A stretch of DNA of 64,000 nt, from the NCBI GenBank assembly GCA_020746835.1, contig JAGPNK010000006.1:1922001-1986000 (forward strand), in the 5' to 3' direction. Of this stretch, positions 55,087 to 64,000 are shown one piece after another. The translations under genes and the position numbers were made by a program. The stretch's first letter is position 1. Each line of letters opens with the position of its first letter. Under the pieces are notes generated by a model. The model did no database searches, was not told the DNA's origin, and saw only the letters and a program-made list of their open reading frames with translations. The stretch comes from Stachybotrys elegans. Its lineage: Eukaryota; Ascomycota; Sordariomycetes; Hypocreales; Stachybotryaceae.

Positions 55087-57363
55087 ATGGAGGCATCACC
55101 GTTGACCCGCCAGCCTCAGCCCGAGGTCTTCACGCCCAAGATCGCGCTGCACTATTCCGCCGTGTTCAAGGTTTGCCCTCGTCCTGCTCGTCCTCACCGA
55201 AGCCGCCCCAAGCTAATCGTCCATGTGCTCCCCCAAAGGTATGCCATGCCACTATTCCCACCCCAGCACCGGCCTCTTCAGCTCCGGGCACCGGCTGATT
55301 GAGCGCCCCTCGACCAGGACGACGAAGAGCATGAGAAATCCGAGGGCTTCTGGAAGGAGTTCTTCCTCCTACGCCCCGACCGCACCATTCTGAGGAGCAT
55401 ACTCAACGAGATCCCCCCATCCCACGTCCTGCTGTTGGAGGCCCAGACCCAGGAGCTCTTCAGCAGAGCAGTTGCTGCTGTCAAGAATGGATCTAGCCTG
55501 GCACGACTGCATGCGCTGGATGTAGGACAGGAATGCCCCCCCGCCACACGCCGTCTAGTCGGTCTAACGCATCGCAGACGCTCAAGACCTTCCTATCGTG
55601 TATCCTATCCAAGAAGTACCCCCATCCGAGCTCCGATATCATTGTCGTCCTCGCAGGCCTCGACTATGTGGATACAATATTCACCGATTTCGTCGGGACG
55701 CTCGACGGTATCATCCGAAGCGGAACAGACTGTACGAGAACCGATTGTGACGTCGTCGCGGAAGTTGAAAAATAAAGGGCCAAGCTGATAGTCGAGATGG
55801 GTAGTGGACACGCGACACCGAGCGATGGAGGTCCTGCTGGCCGTCACTTCGGGCGCCTACCAGACGACCCTGCTTACATATATGATACAAAGGGACCTGT
55901 TCCCCTCGGTGATGAAGGTTCGTCGGCGGCCAGCGGCTGAGGCAGATCAGATGCTCACCTGTTGCTAGTTCATCCAAGACTCCGAGACACCAGGCCAAGT
56001 ACTGGAACCTTTCACGCTGATTGGCTTGTTGGCCAACTACAACAAGTTTGAAATCCAGAACCCTTACCAATGGCGGCTCAATGACTTTGTCAATGACACG
56101 GCTATCCAGAAGATTGTTCGGTGTGTCGGCTTGACGTGCCAGGCTTTGAGGAACGACTACATCGATATCCAGGAGGACCTCCCCGAGGGCTGGACCTTTA
56201 GCAGCACCCTCAACATGATAGGGCTGGGTGCTATTGTCCCTGGCCCGAGACCAGAGAAGCGACCGGTGTACGATGCTGAGACTGCAAAGCAGATGTTTAC
56301 CAACCTGTACGCATGGGGCTTTCCTGTCATGTGCTGCGTCACCTGGAATAAGAACTGACTGTAGAGCAGGCCTGGCGAAAACGCCGCAATACTCCTAGCG
56401 ACGTACGACTTTGCGCATGCAAATAAGCTGTTTTGTTCCACTCTGGTCAGCATGCCGGTAGAGAAGGGAGAGGAGCAGCCCATGGCGAGCTACATCTCCC
56501 TCACGTCGTATCTGCTGCAGCATGCCCATCTTTCTCCTCGCGCGACACACTATGCGCACCTGAACCTCATGGTCTTCCGACTGCTCATCGAGGACGCCGC
56601 AATGTGTAAGAGAATGTGCAGTGACGACTCGGCGGTGCCGGTCCGCCTCTGCCGCCAACGCCAACCGTTTCTGCCCTTGGTCAAGGGGAGCCGGGTGCTC
56701 GCCACTTGTGTGCTTGACACCATGATTGACGGCATCAACCATAACCTCAAGAAGCGATTGGACGTGAGCCTGTACACGCTGTGTGTCGGCATCATGCTGC
56801 GGGTCATATCGTACCTGTCACGCACGCGAACTAGGCTGCAGTACCATTGGTCCGAGCTGTTTCGATCGCTGCTGACGCTCATCCGCTTCCTGACTACGTA
56901 TACATCGGATCTCAAGGACCTCGCGTATATAGACACTTTGCTGGATCACGTTGTGAACCTCCTTGCGCTGTCGCTCTCGGCGGGCGAGGCGTTCCTCCCG
57001 TCGCCGGCAGCCTACGACGACCTGTTCTACAAGGTAGTGGAGTCGGGCGAGGTGCTCACCAAGTTCAAGGAGAACTACAAGCTTGGAAATCGGCGAAGCA
57101 ACTCCATTGACACGCTCATCAGCGTCAGCACACATTACAATGAGATGTTGTCCGAGGCAGGCGGCTCCTCCAAGAAGCGGCCAACCAACCTGACGACGCA
57201 CCAAGTGACGGAGGTGATCAAGCAGGGCTACGAGACGCTGAGCATCCAGGCACGGGAAGGGCTGGATAGCTGGGAGAGATATCGCGAGGCCGATGAGAGG
57301 ACGCTATTAAAGCAGATGGCGCGAGCAGCCGTCGCAGATGTGCGGACCATGGTCGAGAGGTAG
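55087..57363 (+). CDS. ARMH3-like protein (armadillo-like helical, DUF1741)
   Basis: Six exons: 55087-55170, 55318-55521, 55578-55731, 55805-55917, 55969-56306 and 56370-57363, giving 628 aa. The animal relative ARMH3 (C10orf76) binds PI4KB at the Golgi and is needed for PI4P and GBF1-Arf1 function. The fungal role is inferred from that. The N-terminal part reads PEVFTPKIALHYSAVFK-DDEEHEKSEGFWKEFFLLRPD, then ALD-TLKTFLSCILSKKYPHPSSD. The mid part has GAYQTTLLTYMIQRDLFPSVMKFIQDSE and NKFEIQNPYQWRLNDFVN. The C-terminal DUF1741 includes NAAILLATYDFAHANKLFC, SYISLTSYLLQHAHLSPR, RLCRQRQPFLPLVKG and YHWSELFRSLL. All five introns (147, 56, 73, 51 and 63 nt) close the frame exactly. Intron 1 has an atypical GTTTGC donor. 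A leader is not obvious; the gene abuts the desert. Confidence 0.88.
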
Positions 57364-59257
57364 ATGAAATACTGAATAATTGCACATTCGACGTGTCTTG
57401 AGCCAGCCTGGTTACCAAAGGGGGAGGTGAGCCAACCAACTCGACCCTGGTCAAAGGAATAATACCGTGAACGATGGTGCTCCAGGCAGATGGCAGATTC
57501 GTCCAAAGGAGGAGAATCAGACCCCGAGAGATAAGAACGGGCGCAGCATCCTATCACATGGTGGAAGAAGACGTTTGTGACGGAAGCATGGACTTGTTCT
57601 GGATCGAATGTGCAACTTTGACGCCGCACGCCTGCATCAATACATATCCTGGTGTCTTGCAACCACGAGCCAGTCACGTTGCGTAACGCGCCAGCCAGCA
57701 GAACGCCTAATGGTGGAGTGGTGTGTGCGCCTTGGAGGGCAGAGAAACGAGACATGGGTATTCCGAAGCACCCGAAAGAGCCAAGGAACATACGTTCAGG
57801 TTGCAGCAAACCATCATCCCTATGGATCATGCATATGCATGGAGTAAGCGCTACTCACCCCCACGAACTTCTAGAAGCACGCAGATCGTCGTGCCATGTG
57901 TTTGGCTTTGTGGGAGAGGGGTGAGGGAGGGGTCGAACTTGTAGCGCCCATCTGACATGCACGAGCGGAGAAGGACACCTGATTCGGGGGGAACCAGCCA
58001 GGAGGAACAGCGCATTGGGAGAAGCGATGAAGTCCGCGCGCTCCGTATTGCGGCTTCTGGACTGTGAACGATGCGGGGTGAGGAAGAGAGAGAGAGAGAG
58101 AGAGAGAGAGATGTGAAAGGGGCAAGAGTGAAGTAGAATGCCCAGCGAAGTCGGCTGCGAAGAAGCCGTTAATCTGCTTTCGCAACTCCGCTCTATTAAC
58201 GAACTACGCTTCTCAGACAGGGAGCAGATGGGTCTTCTGCCCCATCCCATGACCGCTTGTTATTAGCAACAGAGTACAACACTCACCGAGCGATACGGGA
58301 AGAAGACAGGATGACGAGAGCGAGCTGGGACCATGTCCAGAGAAATTGAAAAGAGGAATCTACCTACACGCCCCCCCAAGACAACGATAATGATTACATG
58401 GTAGGGGGTCACCCGGACGAGGAGGTCTTTCTGACTTCCTCTCTCTTTTGACCTTGCGGTGGAGCAAGATACACTCCGCTCTAGTTGGGCGTTGGCCGAT
58501 GGTTAACGTAAACCGTGCTTGTCATCTCTGCGAGCACGGGCTCCGCTCACCGACCACCGTTCGTAGGCGGTACGGCGTGTCGGATGCTGTTTGTCATCGC
58601 GCTGGGGGAGTAGCTGAGCAGTACCTGCCACCCAATACCCAATGGGGGGCTCGTGAGCTGCTTCAGCCTCAAAGCCACCGGATCCGAAAGGCCGCTATGG
58701 AATGGAGGCTCTGGAGCAATGGTGTCGCTAAGTCGAGACGCTAGCAGCTTTGTTCCGACATTGCCATGTCAAAGGCAGGGCGCGCATGGCATGGCCGTGG
58801 CATCTCCGTGGAACAAAGGAGTCATGGCTCAGAACGCATTTTGTATATAGGTCTGAGTTCCATCATGATGCGACAAGCAACCACTCAGCCATGCAGATAC
58901 AACAGACAAACACACACCCCATTAATAAGCAGCAAACTCGTTCATCAATGTCTATCCTACCAACTACAATTGGCGTCTTCGAGCAATGGAAGAGTAGACT
59001 GTGACGATCTACTGCAGCAACACACCACCATTTCAAGCAACAAACGAACCAGCAACGAAGGTAAAGCAGAGGGCCTTTATTCTCAGTATAAAATGTATTG
59101 AGTCAAGTGGTATCTGTTATAGGCGTCAAGTATAGAGAACAGAAAATTATCGACTATCGACGTTGCCAATGCATGGCGTCGCCACGTCCGCTACATGTAC
59201 ACACGCACATTTCCCATCCCCACGACACAGAAACCTCTGCGCCACGCATCCAGCACT
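57364..59257. other. 1.9-kb intergenic between convergent genes
   Basis: It holds the 3' sides of the ARMH3-like and permease genes and an (AG)13 microsatellite at 58085-58110. No gene seen. Confidence 0.5.
58085..58110 (+). repeat. (AG)13 microsatellite
   Basis: A perfect AG dinucleotide run in intergenic DNA. Confidence 0.95.
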
Positions 59258-61118
59258 CTAGAAGACAACGCTGAGGACACGTCTCCAGGCGGGCCACGAG
59301 GCAACCTGGGCGCGGTAGGCGTTGATCTCCTCCCAGTCGAGCTCACGACGGCCAGTGTCAACGTCGATCTGCTCCAGGCGGAGCCAGCCAGTGCGCTTCC
59401 ACAGGTAGCCGCAGGCCCAGAAGAAGAGGACAACGGGGAGGGCGAGGTACGACTTGAAGAAGCTCTCGGCGTCACCGAAACCACTCTCTCCAGGGGGAGC
59501 GACGATGGCAGTGTACAGCTGAAATCAACACGTTAGTTCCCGAACGGCATCCGTTTTGTTATATATCGAGCGACTTACCTGAGCAATCAGGACGAGGGCG
59601 ATGAGGAAGACACCCAGCCAAGAGCCGTAGACACCGCCGATAGCCTTGAAGGGGAGCTCATCAAGGGTGTGGCCGTGGTACTTCCAGGCGGCGCGGAATC
59701 GGATGTGGGCGACGCAGATGGAACCCCAGGTGAAGAGGGCGGCCAGACCCGAGAGGGCCAAGAGCCAGTCGAAGACAACGGGACCTTGGGCGTTCAGGTT
59801 GACGAACGCAAGGAGACCGCAGAGGATGATGACGGCGACCGAAGGAAGAGGACGGCCGGACTTGTCAATGTAGGTGAAGAGCTTGGGGGCGTAACCCTGC
59901 TGGGCAAGGGCAGTGAGGGTACGAGAACCACCATACACACCGGAAACACCGATGGACAGGACCGAGACGAGAATGACCAGGTTCATGAAGTGGTCAAAGC
60001 CGACGAGGCCTGCATCCTTGCCGACCAGCACGAAGGGAGAAGTGTTGGCATCACCAGAAGAGTACTGGGCGGTGGAGCTGATCAGGCGCTCATCGTTGGC
60101 GGAGATGAGGAGACCAACGAAGAGAAGACCAATGACGTAGAAGAGGGTGATACGCCAGAAGACCTGCTTGATAGCGCCAGGAAGGGCCTTGACGGGGTTG
60201 GTGGACTCGGCAGCAGCAAGACCGACAAGCTCAGTACCAGAGTAGGCAAAGGCAGCCGTGACGAAGACGGAGCAGAAGCCGACAAAGCCGTTCTTGAAGG
60301 CACCGGAATCCTCGTACCAGTACTGAGCACCGTGGTACTCGCTGAACTTGCCACTCGACGGGCCACCGCCGAGAACGAGGACGAAGCTGATGAGGATAAA
60401 GGCAATGGTGGCACCAAGCTTGAAGATGGACGAGGCGAATTCCTCCTCGGCGTATCCCAGGGTACCAAAGATGTTGACGACGACAATAGCAACCCAGAAA
60501 ATGGTAATGTAGACACCGACCGAGAGATCCCTGTTCCAGTACTGACAGGTGATGGCGCAGACTGTCAACTCGAGCGGAAGAACGATGGCCCACTGGAACA
60601 CGTAGTTCCAGCCCATGGCGAAACCCCAGGAAGGATCGATGAAGCGGGTCGAGTAGGTGTAGAAACCACCAGAGACGGGGTACATGACAGCGAGTTCACC
60701 AAGAGCATAGACGACGTTGAAGATCATGACTCCCATGATGAGGAAGTCGAGGAGCAGGGAGGCGGGACCCTATAACCAACACACGTTAGAAGCCGACACA
60801 TTGCCGCAAAGCCCGGAGGCGAGGGCTCCAACTTACACCACGAGAGAGAGCACCACCGGAACCGACGAAGAAACCCGCGCCGATGGAACCACCGATGGCA
60901 ATCATGTGCAGATGGCGAGGCTTCATGGAGCGCTCAAGCTCGACAATGCCGAGGCCATAGTGAGCAGGCTTGAAGGACTCGAGGTTCAGACCGTTGCGGG
61001 TCATGAAGTCCTCCTGACGGTAGGCATCCACCTCACCCGAGGCGGCAGAGTCCTTGGTCTCATAGGCCGGGACGGGGGCCTTCTCGTCGGCCACGGGAGA
61101 ACCCTCTTTGGCAGACAT
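59258..61118 (-). CDS. amino-acid permease (YAT/AAP family, Inda1/Gap1-like)
   Basis: Three exons on the minus strand: 61118-60837, 60769-59579 and 59518-59258, giving 577 aa. It is a plasma-membrane proton symporter for amino acids. An 80-residue cytoplasmic N-terminus precedes the helix 1 signature [20 protein letters not shown]. Twelve membrane helices follow, with the helix 3 region [34 protein letters not shown] (the helix 6 motif with its conserved Glu), and [26 protein letters not shown] after helix 8. The C-terminal tail contains the family's LDWEEI-like segment and ends WRRVLSVVF. Both introns (67 and 60 nt) are phase 0. Strong codon bias explains a 368-codon antisense frame. MSAKEGS was chosen as start over an ATG three codons upstream. 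Which amino acids it carries cannot be read from sequence. Confidence 0.93.
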
Positions 61119-64000
61119 TGTGGGCAATGTGAATATTCTCTCTTACAAGGCTAGACAGCCAATTGGGAGGATAAGAGAGGCAAAAGAAGGATGAAAGGGG
61201 GTTGGGGGAAGAGGAAAGGAACGAAGAGACGGCAGGAGGGGGGAAACGTGCCCTTCTTAAGCTTCGAGAGCGAGGTCTGGGATGGACGATCGAGGCATGC
61301 AGGCAACCGAAGCAACACCCAGAAGCAACAGCAGCGAGCACGGCAATCTCTCTGTTTGGATAGGATGGAGACAGACGGGGTACGTGGTAGCGCCGTTGGA
61401 GGGGGGGGGGGGGGTTGTAAAGTGAGCAAGAGGGGCCGGGGGAGAGGGGAGGGGGGCGTGTGCTTTGAGAAATGGAAAGTGGAAAGGGTGGGTAGGGAAG
61501 GAGGAGGAGGAGGAGGATAACAAAGTGGAAGGAAGGCAGGAAGACACAACGACGTGGGAGGAAGACGGGCCCAGATTCTCTCGCATCCTTTGCCTGCATC
61601 ACAGCTGCCAGCACCTGCACCTCCACCTGCACCTGCACGATGCCCATGGTCCAGCCCATCCTCTATGCTGGGACGGACAGCGCGAGGACCCCGATCGAGA
61701 GAAAATCTTCTCTGTCACGCCAGCCATCCATCGAGGCAGCCAGCCGGCCAACCACAGCATGAATGACAGATGGGCCTGGAGGCGGCTATCGACAATCCCA
61801 TCCTTTTTCGCCGCCGTGTGACGGCACGCCCTCTCTCGTTCGCCAGTTGGTCGGTCGGCCCGTTGGTCAATCAGCTGTGTGGTGGTGCCGTGTGTCGCGA
61901 TATCTGCTGGGTCTCAGAATTGGAGTGCATGCATGGGTATCATTCTCCCCGGGAACACCAACTGCCATGGGTACCCCCGGGAATACTAGCTGCGCTGAAG
62001 CCTTGCTTAGGCTATCGCTATCAGTTATGGGGGGGTCTGGGGCCGGGCTTGAACGAGCCATGTACACTCCGAGTACAGATGAGGTTGCCTACCTTGTCCA
62101 GAGGGCCTTTGGGCCTACGCGCCGGGCATGGCTTGGTGCGCCGCCGGGTTTAGCGCGACTGGGGGAACGGCAATCCGACATTGCATTGTGCGCGTGCGTG
62201 TATGCCTGCGGCGCCCGCCAATACGCCGTGTGTGTGTGTGTCTGGGTAACTGGGTGCGGAAGCGTTCAGGCAGCAGGCCAGTGAGTGATAATTCATCTCT
62301 GTGGGGGAAGTATTGATGCCACTGCTGACCCTCGCTGCCGCGTGATGTGGGCTGTGCCTCACCGTTGATAAGGAAGTGATTCACCTCAGTGGCCAGCAGG
62401 TTGTCCGAGCCGACAAACCGCCAGGGAGCCGACATTGATAGCACCAAGGGAATGGGACACACCATGCCATGCGACGCTACCTGCCAAGGTGCCCGGCATG
62501 ATAGCTGTATCTGGACGCGCCTCATAGGCGCTTGTCAATCAGTTGAACCTTATTTGCTTATATTCCCTCCACCAAACCACAGGCGAGCCGTGGATATACC
62601 AATGTCCTTCAGTGGCGTTGCGATAGCTTGTTCGTCCCGAGTCGTCGTCATGTCTTGAATCCGAAGCCAAGAGATCTGCGCGTAGAAGCGGTTTAAACGT
62701 CATGGCTACCTTGTCTGCCCAGACGGGAGGCGGGACGGGCGCCCATATCAGCTTGGGCAGGTGCTTCCTCGCCTGTTGTCTTGGCTGCAGTCAAGCTTTT
62801 TTAAAATTCTCGGCGTGCTTGGTATGATCTCTTGGCCTTAGATCAAGCTTTGCCAGGACTCCCGGCACCACGGCGCATCTCTTGGCCTGTATCACCCTGT
62901 CGTTGGCTGTTGTCAAATGCACGAATATCGCCATCATACCGCCATCATCCCGCCATCCTCGGCGTCGATTGTCAACCTCGGTCCCAGACAGGAGTCAACC
63001 AACCTGGAGGCGGTACGTACACAGGCGCTGCGCGCTGCCTGGACACAAGTTCCTCGGCTAGCCCAATTGGTATTCTGGCTGTCCCTCTTCCCCCTGTGGA
63101 TGTGTTCCGCGCGCGCCCTGATCTGGCCCTGAGGCGCATTTATTGGTTCGATTGTGCATGTGGCTGAAATAGCCATTTGAAGCACGTCGAGGCAAGCTGA
63201 GGCGATCTAGGCAAAGGTAGGTAGGTGCTCTGAAAATCTGGCCGCCACAATGACGGTCGCACAATGCACAGTCTCCCCCCCTCTCCTTTGCTGCTCAATC
63301 TTACATCTAGGTGCTGATGCATCCCGCCACGACTGTCGCGTTCGAGTAAGACGTCCGCTGCTAAATAATGGGACATGGTCGCGTGGAGAGAGGCGCTGCG
63401 GGCAATAGCCCATTCTTGTTCAGTGGTCCCTTCTCAAAATAACGAGGGAACGCGGAACGCGCATGACACGGACGTGACTTGGAGAGTACTTGGAGCAGCC
63501 TCAACAACGTCTACGGGGTGCCCGATCCCGAGATATAGAGGAGGGCGATTCCACATAGCCGCGATAGGTACGAGGCTCCTGGTTGGCTGTTGCCAAGCCT
63601 TATCTACGGGTGTCGGGGTATGCGAGGTGCATGGATTCTCTCGGCCCACGGTCCACAGGAATCAGACAAGCAGGGCCCCCCGGTTGCCAAGATGCGGTGG
63701 GCTTGGGTACGATGGTGAGGCAGACTACATTCGACGCATCTTCCAACGAGCTTCTGAGCCATCCACCTTCCGTCCTGGGAAGCTAGCTTGGATTCTTCTG
63801 GCTCTCTGATTTGCATAGCGCTCTTCGGGCAATGTCTAGATTCGTCATAGTGCACACGATGTGCTTACGGCTCCACCGCTGCGAGTCTCTGTACGACGCT
63901 TGACAGTACGGATATTCGATGCTAAGCACTGTGGTTCTGTCTGAGCTGACCATCGCTTCAGGTCAGTCAGTCAGTCAGTCAGGCCAGGCGTGCCAGCCCT
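61119..64000. other. permease promoter and leader, then sequence without a recognised gene
   Basis: The first 450 bases are strongly purine-rich on the plus strand (C/T-rich on the coding strand), with a G14 run at 61401-61414. This fits the leader of a highly expressed fungal gene. From about 61.6 kb to the window end I see only short overlapping frames, a TG run near 62229-62241, one AGGTAGGTAGGT at about 63213-63225 and a (TCAG)5 run near 63963-63982. Confidence 0.5.

Noticed and set aside
59669..60775. 368-codon plus-strand frame opposite the amino-acid permease
   Set aside because: Same reason: it is the antisense of the permease's main exon, rich in Glu, Gly and Thr, without a family resemblance or its own leader.
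1..64000. Biosynthetic cluster, CRISPR array, phage or intact transposon
   Set aside because: No polyketide, peptide or terpene synthase, no regularly spaced repeats, no phage genes and no transposase were found. The gene set is eukaryotic housekeeping.

Overview
The window is nuclear DNA from a filamentous ascomycete, most likely a Sordariomycete and probably a hypocrealean. The reasons are short introns (mostly 50-90 nt) with GTRNGT-type donors and CTAAC-like branch sites, GC-rich third codon positions, pyrimidine-rich leaders, and typical fungal orthologues (Rab1/Ypt1, LSm1, Rrp42, Isa1, an SH3 Ras-GEF, an UNC93-like protein, a YAT-type amino-acid permease). The order is inferred from protein resemblance, not from a marker. 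No tRNA, rRNA, CRISPR array or intact transposon was found. Exon boundaries were worked out by hand from splice signals, and each spliced frame was checked to be an exact multiple of three.

Layout. 0.4-16 kb: an uncharacterised 931-aa protein (+), ypt1 (-), a small O6-alkylguanine-DNA alkyltransferase (-), a Mug163/Mco32-like mitochondrial protein (+), LSM1 (-), a Ddp1/Aps1 Nudix hydrolase (-), then 3.8 kb without a gene. 16.5-28.7 kb is a dense housekeeping block: ATE1 (+), RRP42 (+), a mitochondrial one-TM protein (-) divergent from cytochrome c (+), a Rix7-type double AAA ATPase (-), a short decayed repeat zone, VPS20 (+) and a fructosamine-3-kinase-like gene (-). 28.7-44 kb: a possible 84-aa protein (-), LSC2 (+), ISA1 (-), an UNC93-like membrane protein (-), a 4.35-kb gene-free stretch and an SH3-RasGEF (-). 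44-55 kb is an 11-kb stretch with no recognisable gene. 55-64 kb: an ARMH3/DUF1741 protein (+), an amino-acid permease (-), and its long pyrimidine-rich leader and upstream region.

The genes form no single pathway and nothing here looks like a biosynthetic or defence cluster. Mitochondrial functions recur (cytochrome c, LSC2, ISA1, the Mug163-like protein, the one-TM protein), as do RNA processing (LSM1, RRP42, the Rix7-like ATPase) and membrane traffic or signalling (ypt1, VPS20, RasGEF, ARMH3). The most notable observations are the Rix7-type ATPase whose first ATPase domain has lost its Walker A lysine and arginine finger; several splice sites with built-in alternatives (ISA1, the Mug163-like gene, ypt1); a pair of CCAAT boxes between two divergent mitochondrial genes; a dispersed TACCT/AGGTA motif in the intergenic DNA; and the 11-kb gene desert.
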